Shown here: positions 8,699 to 17,595 of the stretch, piece by piece | Position numbering within the stretch: position 1 is the stretch's first letter | Layout: every line of letters begins with the position of its first letter | Assembly (NCBI RefSeq): GCF_028595325.1 | Contig: NZ_JAQQXR010000006.1 | Span: 248,001 to 312,000 of the forward strand | Reading direction: 5' to 3' | From: Janthinobacterium fluminis | Lineage (GTDB): Bacteria > Pseudomonadota > Gammaproteobacteria > Burkholderiales > Burkholderiaceae_D | Length of the DNA: 64,000 nucleotides | Notes under the pieces: generated by a model | The model's input: the letters and a program-made list of their open reading frames with translations, nothing else | The model's database searches: none | What the model was told of the DNA's origin: nothing | Program-made: the position numbers and the translations under genes

Positions 8699-10609
8699 TT
8701 ATTTCTTTATGAGAAAGTCTTCATCGGACCCCGGCACGCTGTCGCCGACTGCGGCGGCATCGTGCAGGGCAACGGTGGTGGGAATCGGCGACGGCAGGCC
8801 GAAGGTGGTGGCACCCTCTTCCGCGGCGCTGACGGTGGAACGGAACATCGCAAACAATTCGCGGCCCATGCCGACGTGGTTCGGCGACATGTCGGCCTGC
8901 GCCTGCGAGCGGGCCTGCCAGACCTCGGCCGGCACCAGCGCCGCCAGCGTGCCGGTGAAGGCGTCGACGCGGATGATGTCGCCGTCGCGCACCAGGCCGA
9001 GCGGGCCGCCGGCCAGGATCTCCGGCGAGACGTGGATCGCCGCCGGCACCTTGCCGGAGGCGCCGGACATGCGCCCGTCCGTGACCAGCGCGACCTTGCG
9101 GCCGGCGTCCTGCAGATTGGCCAGCGCCGGCGTCAGCGCATGCAGCTCCGGCATGCCGTTGGCGCGCGGCCCCTGGAAACGCAGCACGGCGACGAAGTCG
9201 CGCTCCAGCTTGCCGGCCTTGTAGGCCGCCATGAAGTCTTCCTGCGAATTGAAGACGATGGCCGGCGCCTCGACGGTGCGGTGCTGCGGCTTGACGGCCG
9301 ACACCTTCATCACGGCGCGTCCCAGGTTGCCGGCGACCAGCACCATGCCGCCGTCCGGCGCGAACGGCGCGGCGGCCGTGCGCAGCACGTTCTCGTCGGC
9401 GCTGGCCAGCGGCGCGTCCTTCCAGAGCACGCCCTCGCCGTCCAGGAAGGGTTCGGCGCAGTGGGCGCGCAAACCCTTGCCGAGGATGGTCGTGACGTCG
9501 TCGTGCAGCAGGCCGGCGTCGAGCAGTTCGCGGATCAGGAAGCCGGTGCCGCCGGCGGCGTGGAAATGGTTGACGTCGGCGTCGCCGTTCGGGTAGATGC
9601 GGGTCAGCATCGGCACGACGGCCGACAGCTCGTTGAAGTCGTTCCAGTCGATGACGATGCCGGCCGCCTTGGCGATGGCCACCAGGTGCAGCGTGTGGTT
9701 GGTCGAGCCGCCCGTGGCGAGCAGGCCAACGACGGCGTTGACGATGCACTTCTCGTCGACCACGTGGCCGACCGGCAGGTAGTTGTCGCTCTGCGCCGTG
9801 ATGGCGGCGGCGCGCTGCGCCGCGGCGGCCGTCAGCGCATCGCGCAACGGCGTGTTCGGCGTGATGAAGGCGGCGCCCGGCAGGTGCAGGCCCATCACCT
9901 CCATCAGCATCTGGTTGCTGTTGGCGGTGCCGTAGAAGGTGCAGGTGCCGGCGCCGTGGTAGGACTTCGACTCGCCTTCCAGCAGCTCCTCGCGGCTCGC
10001 CTTGCCCTGCGCATACAACTGGCGCACCTTGGCTTTTTCCTGGTTCGACAGGCCCGACGTCATCGGCCCGGCCGGCACGAACACGGCCGGCAGGTGGCCG
10101 AAGTGCAGCGCGCCGATCAGCAGGCCCGGCACGATCTTGTCGCACACGCCCAGATACAGCGCGGCGTCGAACATATTGTGCGACAGCGCGACGGCCGTCG
10201 CCATGGCGATGGCGTCGCGCGAAAACAGCGACAACTCCATGCCCGGCTGGCCCTGGGTGACGCCGTCGCACATGGCGGGCGTGCCGCCGGCGAACTGGGC
10301 CACCGCGCCGACCTTGCGCACGGCTTCCTTGATGATGGCGGGGAAGCGCTCGAAGGGCTGGTGCGCCGACAGCATGTCGTTATAGGACGAGACGATGGCC
10401 ACCGAGGGCTTCTTGTACTCCCTCAGCGCCAGCTTGTCGTTGGCGGGAAAGGCGGCAAAACCGTGCGCCAGGTTGGTGCACGACAGCGCGCCGCGCTGCA
10501 CGCCCTTGATGCGCGCCGCTTCCAGGTGCGCCAGATAGGCGCCGCGCGACGCTCGGCTGCGCGCGATGATGCGCGCGGTGACGGTTTCGACTACTGGATG
10601 CAGCGCCAT
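8699..10609 (-). CDS. edd: 6-phosphogluconate dehydratase
   Basis: 636 aa, slightly longer than E. coli Edd (about 603). It dehydrates 6-phosphogluconate to KDPG. It belongs to the IlvD/Edd [4Fe-4S] family: cysteines in [29 protein letters not shown] and [16 protein letters not shown] are in conserved contexts, as is [10 protein letters not shown] near the C-terminus. The ribosome site AAGGAAA precedes the ATG. The coding start is 28 bp from a HexR-like box in the edd-pgi intergenic region. eda follows with a 1-bp gap. Confidence 0.96.
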   Translation of the reverse strand: MALHPVVETVTARIIARSRASRGAYLAHLEAARIKGVQRGALSCTNLAHGFAAFPANDKLALREYKKPSVAIVSSYNDMLSAHQPFERFPAIIKEAVRKVGAVAQFAGGTPAMCDGVTQGQPGMELSLFSRDAIAMATAVALSHNMFDAALYLGVCDKIVPGLLIGALHFGHLPAVFVPAGPMTSGLSNQEKAKVRQLYAQGKASREELLEGESKSYHGAGTCTFYGTANSNQMLMEVMGLHLPGAAFITPNTPLRDALTAAAAQRAAAITAQSDNYLPVGHVVDEKCIVNAVVGLLATGGSTNHTLHLVAIAKAAGIVIDWNDFNELSAVVPMLTRIYPNGDADVNHFHAAGGTGFLIRELLDAGLLHDDVTTILGKGLRAHCAEPFLDGEGVLWKDAPLASADENVLRTAAAPFAPDGGMVLVAGNLGRAVMKVSAVKPQHRTVEAPAIVFNSQEDFMAAYKAGKLERDFVAVLRFQGPRANGMPELHALTPALANLQDAGRKVALVTDGRMSGASGKVPAAIHVSPEILAGGPLGLVRDGDIIRVDAFTGTLAALVPAEVWQARSQAQADMSPNHVGMGRELFAMFRSTVSAAEEGATTFGLPSPIPTTVALHDAAAVGDSVPGSDEDFLIKK

Positions 10610-10636
10610 GAGCGTTTCCTTATAAATGTATTTCGT

Positions 10637-10650
10637 GAAATTTTACTACA
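10637..10650 (-). promoter_or_regulatory. HexR-like operator in front of edd-eda
   Basis: On the minus strand it reads TGTAGTAAAATTTC, identical over 14 nt to the box upstream of zwf at 16032-16045. It lies 28-41 bp upstream of the edd start. The sequence resembles the TGTARTNNNATTAC pattern known for HexR, the RpiR-family regulator of the Entner-Doudoroff genes; the hexR-type gene itself is in this window. Confidence 0.72.
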
Positions 10651-10769
10651 AAACGCCGGAACCAGCCCGCTTTTGTGCATCAGCTTGCTCCAATCGCCGG
10701 CAAAACGCAAGGGCCACGCCGCTGCGCAAGGGCCCAACAGGGTAGTAGAAACGCCGTCGCGCATCAAAC

Positions 10770-10783
10770 TGTAGTGAAATTAC
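10770..10783 (+). promoter_or_regulatory. HexR-like operator and promoter region of pgi
   Basis: TGTAGTGAAATTAC, one of four matching boxes in the window, is followed at 10796-10801 by TATAGT, a plausible -10 element for pgi. No convincing -35 was found; the box covers where it would be. It lies about 100 bp upstream of the pgi start. The 270-bp edd-pgi gap therefore holds two divergent operators and no gene. Confidence 0.65.
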
Positions 10784-10879
10784 CTGTTTTTCATGTATAG
10801 TTAAATAATATGACGGCCGCGCGGCTTTTTCCGCCGCCGCCCGCCCCTCAACCCAGCCACTCAACGACGCCGACCGACC

Positions 10880-12544
10880 ATGCGCCAGCCCGCCCCCACC
10901 CCGATGCTCACCGCCACCGCCAGCTTCCAGGCCCTGCAGGCGCACGCCGCCGACGCCGGCCGCTGGCACATGCGCGAATTGTTCGCCGACAATCCGCAAC
11001 GCTTCAGCCAGATGAATACCGAGGCCGCCGGCCTGCTGCTCGACTATTCCAAAAACCGCCTGGACGCCACCACGCTGGGCCTGCTGACCGAACTGGCGCG
11101 CGAGCGCGGCGTCGAAGGCCAGCGCGACGCCATGTTCGCCGGCGCGAAAATCAATCTTACCGAACAAAGGGCTGTGCTGCACACGGCGCTGCGCGCGCCG
11201 CGCGGCAGCGCCCTCGACGTCGACGGCCAGGACGTCGACGCCGACGTCCACGCCGTGCTCGACCGCATCAAGGACTTCAGCACGCGGGTGCGCAACGGCA
11301 GCTGGCTCGGCTACACCGGCAAGCCGATCTGCGACGTCGTCAACATCGGCATCGGCGGCTCCGACCTGGGGCCGAAGATGGCCTGCCTGGCGCTGCGCTC
11401 CTACGCCAATCCCAACCTGGCGATGCACTTCGTCTCCAACGTCGACGGCCACGACATCGAAGACGTGCTGTCCAAGGTCGATCCGGAGACGACGCTGTTC
11501 ATCGTCGCCTCAAAAACCTTCGTCACGGCCGAAACCATGCTCAACGCCAACACCGCGCGCGCCTGGTTCCTGCTCGAAGGCGAGACGGCCGACCTGGCGC
11601 GCCACTTCGTCGCCGTCTCGACCAACCAGGAGGCCATCGAAGCCTTCGGCATCGCCCCGGAAAACATGTTCCCGTTCTGGGACTGGGTCGGCGGGCGCTA
11701 CTCGGTCTGGTCCTCGGTCGGCCTGGCGGTGGCGCTGGCGATCGGCTTCGAATACTTCAGCGACTTCCTGGCCGGCGCGCACGCGATGGACCAGCATTTC
11801 CGCAGCGCGCCGCTGGAGCGCAACATGCCCGTGCTGCTGGCCCTGGTCGGCTTCTGGAACCGCCAGTTCCTCGACTGCGGCTCGCTGTCGGTGGCGCCCT
11901 ACCACCAGGACCTGAGCCGTTTCCCCGCCTACCTGCAGCAGCTCGACATGGAAAGCAACGGCAAGCGCGTCACCAAGGGCGGCGCCGCCGTCGATACGCC
12001 GACCTGCCCGGTGGTGTGGGGCGAATGCGGCACCAACGCCCAGCACGCCTACTTCCAGCTGCTGCACCAGGGCAGCGAGGTCACCCCGATCGACTTCATC
12101 GCCGCGCTGCGCCCGACCCACGACCTGCCCGGCCACCACGACGCGCTGCTGGCGAACTGCTTCGCCCAGTCCGAAGCCTTCATGGCCGGCAAGAATGGCG
12201 AGGAAGTGCGCGCCGACCTGCGCGCCCAGGGCATGGGCGCGGAACAGATCGAAGCGCTGGTGCCGCACAAAACCTTCCCCGGCAACCGCCCCAGCAACAC
12301 CATCCTGATGGACCAGCTGACGCCGCCCGCGCTGGGCGCGCTGATCGCCCTGTACGAGCATAAAACCTTCGTCCAGGGCGTGCTGTGGGACGTCAACAGC
12401 TTCGACCAATGGGGCGTCGAGCTGGGCAAGGCACTGGCCAAGAACATCCAGGCGGAACTGCAGGGCGAGGCGCAGCCGCAGCGCCACGACAGCTCGACCA
12501 ACGGCCTGATCGAACTGGCCAGGGCGGCCAAAGCAGCATACTGA
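10880..12544 (+). CDS. pgi: Glucose-6-phosphate isomerase
   Basis: 554 aa, normal for the bacterial long form. It interconverts glucose-6-phosphate and fructose-6-phosphate in the cytoplasm. Signature segments are present: IGIGGSDLGPKM, the phosphate-binding SKTFVTAETM, FWDWVGGRYSVWSSVG, and GANGKRV-type ESNGKRVTKGG. The C-terminal GVELGKALAKNI contains the catalytic Lys context. ATG at 10880 was used; an internal Met at residue 9 is an alternative start. It diverges from edd and is followed 15 bp later by an SMP-30 gene. Regulation by the upstream HexR-like box is inferred. Confidence 0.96.
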   Translation: MRQPAPTPMLTATASFQALQAHAADAGRWHMRELFADNPQRFSQMNTEAAGLLLDYSKNRLDATTLGLLTELARERGVEGQRDAMFAGAKINLTEQRAVLHTALRAPRGSALDVDGQDVDADVHAVLDRIKDFSTRVRNGSWLGYTGKPICDVVNIGIGGSDLGPKMACLALRSYANPNLAMHFVSNVDGHDIEDVLSKVDPETTLFIVASKTFVTAETMLNANTARAWFLLEGETADLARHFVAVSTNQEAIEAFGIAPENMFPFWDWVGGRYSVWSSVGLAVALAIGFEYFSDFLAGAHAMDQHFRSAPLERNMPVLLALVGFWNRQFLDCGSLSVAPYHQDLSRFPAYLQQLDMESNGKRVTKGGAAVDTPTCPVVWGECGTNAQHAYFQLLHQGSEVTPIDFIAALRPTHDLPGHHDALLANCFAQSEAFMAGKNGEEVRADLRAQGMGAEQIEALVPHKTFPGNRPSNTILMDQLTPPALGALIALYEHKTFVQGVLWDVNSFDQWGVELGKALAKNIQAELQGEAQPQRHDSSTNGLIELARAAKAAY

Positions 12545-12559
12545 CAGGAAGATAAAGAC

Positions 12560-13453
12560 ATGACGAAACATCACATCGAGGTGGCCTACGACGCCGCCAT
12601 GCAGGTCGGCGAATGTCCGCTGTGGCAGCCGGACGAGGCGGCGCTGTACTGGGTCGACATCGAAGGCTTCAGCGTGCACCGGCTGCACCCGGCCAGCGGC
12701 GCGCACCGCGCCTGGCGCATGGACAGCGAGCCGTCCGCGCTGGCGCGCAACGCCGGCGGCGGCCTGGTCGTGGCGCTGCGCAGCGGCTTCGCCCACCTCG
12801 ACACCGGCAGCGGCGCCGTCACGCCGATCGCGCCGGCGCCGTATGAGACGGCCACCACCCGCTTCAACGACGGCCGCGTCGACCCGGCCGGACGCTTCTG
12901 GGTCGGCACCATCTACGAGCCGCGCGACAAGCAGGCGGCGCAGATGTACTGCCTGGAGCGGGGCGAAGTGCGCCTGGTCTGGTCGGGCGGCATGACGGTG
13001 TCGAACGGCCTGGGCTTCAGCCCCGACCAGCGCACCTTGTACCACGCCGACACCACCAGCCACCGCATCGACCGCTACGCCTTCGACGCGGCCAGCGGCA
13101 GCGTGTCGGCGCCGGCCGAATTCAAGCGCTTTTCGACAGACAAGGCGAACAACTACGGCGGCCGGCCGGACGGCGCCGCCGTCGACAGCGAGGGCAACTA
13201 CTGGTGTGCGATGTTCGAGGGCGGACGCCTGCTGCGCATCGCGCCGGACGGCGCCGTGCTGAGCGAGATTGCCCTGCCGCTGCGCTGCCCGACCATGCTG
13301 GCCTTCGGCGGCGAGGACTTGCGCACGCTCTACGTCACCAGCGCCAGCTACAAGCGCCCAGCGGAAGAACTGGCGGCCTACCCGCTGTCGGGGCGGCTGC
13401 TGTCGCTGCGCGTGGAAGTGGCGGGGCGCGCCGAACCGGCCTACATCGCCTGA
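12560..13453 (+). CDS. SMP-30/gluconolactonase (LRE) family protein
   Basis: 297 aa, six-bladed propeller family of sugar lactonases and regucalcins. Metal-site residues sit in the expected motifs: Glu in VGECPLW (about residue 18), Asn in TVSNGLGFSPD (about 150) and Asp in RPDGAAVDSEGNYW (about 205). It may hydrolyse a sugar lactone such as gluconolactone or 6-phosphogluconolactone. No dedicated 6-phosphogluconolactonase is seen here, so a role between Zwf and Edd is attractive but unproven. It lies 15 bp after pgi with Shine-Dalgarno caggaag and is likely co-transcribed. Confidence 0.85.
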   Translation: MTKHHIEVAYDAAMQVGECPLWQPDEAALYWVDIEGFSVHRLHPASGAHRAWRMDSEPSALARNAGGGLVVALRSGFAHLDTGSGAVTPIAPAPYETATTRFNDGRVDPAGRFWVGTIYEPRDKQAAQMYCLERGEVRLVWSGGMTVSNGLGFSPDQRTLYHADTTSHRIDRYAFDAASGSVSAPAEFKRFSTDKANNYGGRPDGAAVDSEGNYWCAMFEGGRLLRIAPDGAVLSEIALPLRCPTMLAFGGEDLRTLYVTSASYKRPAEELAAYPLSGRLLSLRVEVAGRAEPAYIA

Positions 13454-13465
13454 ACCCGGACGGAA

Positions 13466-13603
13466 CCCGGACGGGGTCTGACCCTACGGGTCGGACCCCT
13501 GCTGTTGGCTACCGAAGTCGTTTAGACGGCCGTGACTGCGGCCGAAAAGAGCTGGGGTCAGACCCCATGAAGCCGGGGTCAGACCCCTGTTGCGTCGCCT
13601 GAG
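13466..13603. repeat. Tandem repeat unit 1 with GGGGTCAGACCCC motifs
   Basis: First of two head-to-tail copies with a 138-bp period. It contains GGGGTCTGACCC, GGGTCGGACCCC and GGGGTCAGACCCC palindromic cores, plus a unique stretch (CTGTTGGCTACCGAAGTCG). It fills the gap between the SMP-30 gene and cheV; no gene is visible in it. Confidence 0.85.
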
Positions 13604-13732
13604 CCCGGACGGGGTCTGACCCTACGGGTCGGACCCCTGCTGTTGGCTACCGAAGTCGTTTAGACGGCCATGACTTCGGCCGAAAAAGCTGGGGTCAGCC
13701 CCCATGAAGCCGGGGTCAGACCCCTGTTGCGC
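13604..13732. repeat. Tandem repeat unit 2 with GGGGTCAGACCCC motifs
   Basis: Second copy of the preceding unit, with a few substitutions and a one-base deletion (AAAAGAG versus AAAAAG). One palindromic core has decayed to GGGGTCAGCCCCC. It ends 16 bp before the cheV stop codon. Confidence 0.85.
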
Positions 13733-13748
13733 TGGCGGCCCCGCCCCT

Positions 13749-14705
13749 TTATTTGCCCAGTACCTTGCGTATCGTCGCAGCCAGTTCCGCCGCGACGAAT
13801 TTGGCGACATAGGCGTCCGCGCCCACGCCTTTGACGTGGTCTTCGTTGGTCGAGCCCGTCAACGATGAGTGGATCACCACCGGAATGCCGGCGAAGCGCG
13901 TGTCCGTCTTGATGTTGCGCGTCAGCGTGAAGCCATCCATCTCCGGCATTTCCAGGTCGGTCAGCACCAGCGCGACCTTGTCCTTGATGCTCTTGCCTTC
14001 GCTGTTCGCCTGCTCCGCCATCGCCTGCAGCTTTTCCCACGCTTCCTTGCCCGTCTTGGTCATGATGAAGGGCGTGCCCATCGCTTCGAGGCCCTGCTCG
14101 ATCAGCGAACGGGCCAGCGAGGAATCGTCGGCCGCCAGAATCACCGAACCGGCCGGCAGCAGCACGTTCGGGCCGATGCTGGTCTTGTCGACGTCCGGGT
14201 CGCCCGACGGCAGCACGTTGCGCAGGATCTGCTCGACGTCAAGCACCTGCGCCAAACGCGTCTTGTCGGTGTCGCCGTCGAGGCGGGCGATGCTGGTGAT
14301 CAGGCCGCCGCCGACGGTCTGCTCGGCCGACAGCACCTGGTTCCACTCCAGGCGGACGATTTCATCGACTTCCTCGACCGCGAAAGCCTGGGTCGAGCGG
14401 GCAAATTCCGTCACCATCAGGATGCGCAAGCCATTCCCGGCCGTGCAGCCGACGGCCATCGGCAGGTCGATCACCGGCACGATCTGGCCGCGGATGTTGA
14501 CCACGCCCAGCATGTGCGGGTGCGAGCCGGCCACCGCCGTCACCTGCGGCATTTCCATGATTTCGCGCACCTTGAAGACGTTGATGCCGAACAATTCGCG
14601 CTGGGTCGAATTGTCGCTGGTGCCCAGTCTGAACAGGAACAACTCGAACTTGTTGTTGCCGGTCAAGTTGGTGCGTTCGTCGACTTCTTGCTGCATTGAG
14701 CTCAT
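13749..14705 (-). CDS. cheV: Chemotaxis coupling protein CheV (CheW-receiver)
   Basis: 318 aa. Residues 1-165 form a CheW-like coupling domain (GINVFKVREIMEMP; GVVNIRGQIVPVIDL). Residues 185-315 form a receiver domain with acidic pocket AADDSS (191-196), phospho-acceptor Asp250 in LTDLEMPEMDG and a C-terminal conserved Lys near VAKF. CheV links chemoreceptors to CheA and is tuned by phosphorylation. Two chemoreceptor genes lie 15 kb away. I chose the Met at 14705 because AGGGGACACC precedes it; an upstream in-frame ATG at 14816 adds 37 low-complexity residues. Confidence 0.93.
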   Translation of the reverse strand: MSSMQQEVDERTNLTGNNKFELFLFRLGTSDNSTQRELFGINVFKVREIMEMPQVTAVAGSHPHMLGVVNIRGQIVPVIDLPMAVGCTAGNGLRILMVTEFARSTQAFAVEEVDEIVRLEWNQVLSAEQTVGGGLITSIARLDGDTDKTRLAQVLDVEQILRNVLPSGDPDVDKTSIGPNVLLPAGSVILAADDSSLARSLIEQGLEAMGTPFIMTKTGKEAWEKLQAMAEQANSEGKSIKDKVALVLTDLEMPEMDGFTLTRNIKTDTRFAGIPVVIHSSLTGSTNEDHVKGVGADAYVAKFVAAELAATIRKVLGK

Positions 14706-15002
14706 GGTGTCCCCTGATGTGATGGTGGTGCGAGTGTTATCTGGTCGCCGGCTGGCAGCCGCGCCGGGCTGTTGCGGCCGGACGGGCGCCGCGTGGGCGC
14801 GCCGGAACGGCGCCATCCGGACGATATCGGTGCGCTAAGGCGCTAAAAATATAACGGCAACAAGTCATGGCCGCTCGGGTCGGTTTGCCGCGAAAGGGCG
14901 GCGAAAAAATGCGCGCTCCGGCGCCGCCTCCGGGTGCGGGTCGGGGCACGGGAGGGCACGCCAAAGTGGGGTATCGGCTGATTTTGATTATACGGAATTT
15001 TG

Positions 15003-15032
15003 TTGAGTGGCAATAATATATTTGCCATTCAA
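15003..15032. repeat. AT-rich inverted repeat in the cheV upstream gap
   Basis: TTGAGTGGCAA (15003-15013) and TTGCCATTCAA (15022-15032) are near-perfect inverted arms around an AT-rich centre. They lie in the 397-bp gap 14706-15102, which otherwise shows no gene. Possible operator or a weak terminator element; unassigned. Confidence 0.45.
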
Positions 15033-15102
15033 CTGTGTAGGCTCATGCTTTTTGCGCGCGCGTTGTTGCAGGGGCGCCAATACGCCCCCGCGGGGAAATC
15101 GC

Positions 15103-15840
15103 TCAGCCCTTGGGCGTGAAGGTGTACAGGCGACTGAACTTGCCCTCGCTGCCCATGCCCTTTTCATTGCCCTGCTCTTCGCGCCGCAGCACCACCAGGC
15201 GGTTGGCCTGCGCCGAGAACAACAACTCCTCCTTGCTCGTCGTTTCATACGACAGGAACACCATGAAACTGACTTTCACCTTGTGCGTGACGCTGGCGGC
15301 CAGCGGCAGGCCGTCGGCGCCCAGCCACACCTGGGCCAGGTGGGTGTTTTCCTTGACCTTGACCTTGTCGTTGTCCTCGTCCGGCGGCGTGAAATTGATC
15401 TCCAGCAGGCGCGCCGGCTTGCCCTGGTAAGTGTCGACGCGCTCCTGTTTCAGCTGGCTGCTGGCCAGTTGCTGCAGCAGCTTGGGCGCATAGTTGACGG
15501 CCGCCGCGATGCGCGGCGCGGAGCTGGAGCCGATCGCCTGGGTCAGCGCATCGGACTTCTTGCCCTTGGCCGGCCGGGACTCGTCGGCCGCGCGCTTGAG
15601 CAGCGCGCGGTCCCAGTGGATCTGCAGGCCGCCGGCGTCGTCCTCGACCAGGGCCGACACCTGCGCCAGCTCCGGCTTGGCGCCGTTTTTCTCCAGATCC
15701 GTTTTCTGCTCGCGCGCCTCGTAGGTGCCGCGCAACACGCCCTGGCCCTGCAAGGGCGCCAGCGCCGCCTTCAGATCGTCGAGGCCGGTGGCGGAGGCGG
15801 TATTGCACAACAAAAATGCGGCGAATGCGGCGTATTTCAT
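15103..15840 (-). CDS. Exported protein of unknown function
   Basis: 245 aa starting MKYAAFAAFLLC, with a short signal peptide cleaved near NTASA (residue 17). The mature protein alternates charged helices and beta segments. The closing part (VWLGADGLPLAASVTHKVKVSF... FLSYETTSKEEL) recalls periplasmic LolA-like or outer-membrane-associated proteins, but I cannot assign a family. The ATG at 15840 is chosen because it directly begins the signal peptide; an upstream in-frame ATG at 15915 would bury it. It is a single gene, divergent from zwf. Confidence 0.65.
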   Translation of the reverse strand: MKYAAFAAFLLCNTASATGLDDLKAALAPLQGQGVLRGTYEAREQKTDLEKNGAKPELAQVSALVEDDAGGLQIHWDRALLKRAADESRPAKGKKSDALTQAIGSSSAPRIAAAVNYAPKLLQQLASSQLKQERVDTYQGKPARLLEINFTPPDEDNDKVKVKENTHLAQVWLGADGLPLAASVTHKVKVSFMVFLSYETTSKEELLFSAQANRLVVLRREEQGNEKGMGSEGKFSRLYTFTPKG

Positions 15841-16031
15841 GGGCGGTCCAGTCAAAAAAGTGTAAGTAGGCGGTGCGGCAATTGCATCAAAGAATAGATG
15901 ATTTTGCAAGTGCAAATATACCGTCCCCGCCCGCCCGTGGTGATGCTAATTTGTAAGTAATTGCCACAACCGGCAAGCCGCGCGGGCCGCCGCGCCGGCC
16001 CGCTATAATTAAGCGGGGAACAGACGTCGAA

Positions 16032-16045
16032 TGTAGTAAAATTTC
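16032..16045 (+). promoter_or_regulatory. HexR-like operator 1 upstream of zwf
   Basis: TGTAGTAAAATTTC, an exact match to the box in front of edd. It lies 78-91 bp before the zwf ATG and about 23 bp downstream of a perfect -10 hexamer TATAAT at 16004-16009. A bound repressor would sit just past that promoter. Confidence 0.7.
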
Positions 16046-16063
16046 TTGCATTCGCCACATATG

Positions 16064-16078
16064 CGTAGTAAATTTACA
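16064..16078 (+). promoter_or_regulatory. HexR-like operator 2 upstream of zwf
   Basis: CGTAGTAAATTTACA, 32 bp (about three helical turns) after operator 1. The spacing puts both boxes on the same face of the DNA, which would suit cooperative binding. This pair is unique to zwf-hexR in the window. Confidence 0.6.
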
Positions 16079-16122
16079 CATAGCCATTCCGGCCCCCTTT
16101 ATCTTTGCGACGACTCTCATCT

Positions 16123-17595
16123 ATGGCTCTTACCGATTTCGACCTGGTTCTGTTTGGCGGCAGCGGCGACTTAGCAATGCGCAAGCTGCTGCCCGCGATG
16201 TATGCGCGCGACGTCGCCCACGACTTGCCGCCGGGCGCGCGCATCATCTGCGTCGGCCGCCAGGACTGCGGCCAGGATGAATTCCTGCGCACCGTCGAGA
16301 GCAATGCCAAACCGCACATCAAGTCGAGCACGCTGACGGAGGCGGCCTGGGCCAAGTTCTGCCAGCGCATCGTCTACGCCTCGCTCAACGCCACCGAAGC
16401 CGGCAGCTACGCGCCGCTGGTGGCCGCGCTGCGCACCGACGCGGCCCTCACGCGCGTCTACTACCTGGCGACGCCGCCCCACCTGTTCGCGCAAATCTGC
16501 GACAACCTGGCCGCCAACGCGCTGGTGACGCCGAATTCCCGCGTGGTGCTGGAAAAACCGCTGGGCCGCGACCTCGCCAGCGCCAAGCAGATCAACGCCG
16601 AAGTGGGCCAGGTGTTCGCCGAGTCGCAGATTTATCGCATCGACCACTACCTGGGCAAGGAAACCGTGCAGAACCTGATGGCCCTGCGCTTCGGCAACAT
16701 CCTGTTCGAGCCCCTGTGGCGCCGCGAATGGATTTCCGACGTGCAGATCACCATCGCCGAAAAGCTCGGCGTCGGCAACCGCATGGGTTACTACGACACC
16801 TCCGGCGCGCTGCGCGACATGCTGCAAAACCACCTGCTGCAACTGCTGTGCATCGTGGCGATGGAGCCGCCCACCTCGATCTCCTCGGACGCCGTGCGCG
16901 ACTCGAAGCTGCAGGTGCTGCGTTCGCTGAAAAAATTCACGCCGACGACGCTGGCGCAAAACATCGTGCGCGGCCAGTACCGCGCCGGCCACGTCGACGG
17001 CAAGGCCGTGCCCAGCTACCGCGACGAGCCGGACGCGCCGCAGCATTCGCGCACGGAAACCTTCGTCGCGCTCAAGGCGGAAATCGACACCTGGCGCTGG
17101 GCTGGCGTGCCCTTCTACCTGCGCACCGGCAAGCGCATGGCCGACAGCCTGGCGGAAATCGTCGTGCGCTTCAAGCAGATCCCGCACTCGATCTTCGCCC
17201 AGCCGACCTCCAGCTTCCAGCCGAACTGCCTGGTGATCCGCCTGCAGCCCGACGAGGGCCTGCGCATGAACCTGATGGCCAAGACGCCGGGCGACGGCAT
17301 GCGCTTGAAGCCGGCCGAACTGGAACTGGACTTCCGCGAATCGTTCAAGACGCCGCGCATGGACGCCTACGAGCGCCTGCTGCTCGACGTGCTGCGCGGC
17401 CAGCTGACGCTGTTCATGCGCGGCGACGAGTTGGAGGCGGCCTGGGAATGGGTCGAACCCATCCTCGACAACTGGGAACAGAACGACAACGCGCCCATCC
17501 CCTACACGGCCGGCACCTGGGGCCCGGCCGCCGCCAGCGCCCTGATCGGCCGCGACGGCCTGCAATGGCGCGAAGAAGCGCTGCCGGAAGACTGA
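16123..17595 (+). CDS. zwf: Glucose-6-phosphate 1-dehydrogenase
   Basis: 490 aa, the usual length. It oxidises glucose-6-phosphate to 6-phosphogluconolactone with NAD(P)+, feeding the Entner-Doudoroff and pentose phosphate routes. The nucleotide-binding GGSGDLA is at residues 13-19. The active-site signature RIDHYLGKE is near residue 172, and EKPLGRDL is present. The ATG at 16123 is preferred; a TTG 18 bp upstream is in frame but would extend past the usual N-terminus. Its stop overlaps the hexR ATG by one base (TGATG). Confidence 0.97.
   Translation: MALTDFDLVLFGGSGDLAMRKLLPAMYARDVAHDLPPGARIICVGRQDCGQDEFLRTVESNAKPHIKSSTLTEAAWAKFCQRIVYASLNATEAGSYAPLVAALRTDAALTRVYYLATPPHLFAQICDNLAANALVTPNSRVVLEKPLGRDLASAKQINAEVGQVFAESQIYRIDHYLGKETVQNLMALRFGNILFEPLWRREWISDVQITIAEKLGVGNRMGYYDTSGALRDMLQNHLLQLLCIVAMEPPTSISSDAVRDSKLQVLRSLKKFTPTTLAQNIVRGQYRAGHVDGKAVPSYRDEPDAPQHSRTETFVALKAEIDTWRWAGVPFYLRTGKRMADSLAEIVVRFKQIPHSIFAQPTSSFQPNCLVIRLQPDEGLRMNLMAKTPGDGMRLKPAELELDFRESFKTPRMDAYERLLLDVLRGQLTLFMRGDELEAAWEWVEPILDNWEQNDNAPIPYTAGTWGPAAASALIGRDGLQWREEALPED

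Noticed and set aside
13466-13732. Tandem units as a possible CRISPR array
   Set aside because: Only two units with 138-bp period, no short direct repeat with unique spacers and no cas genes.
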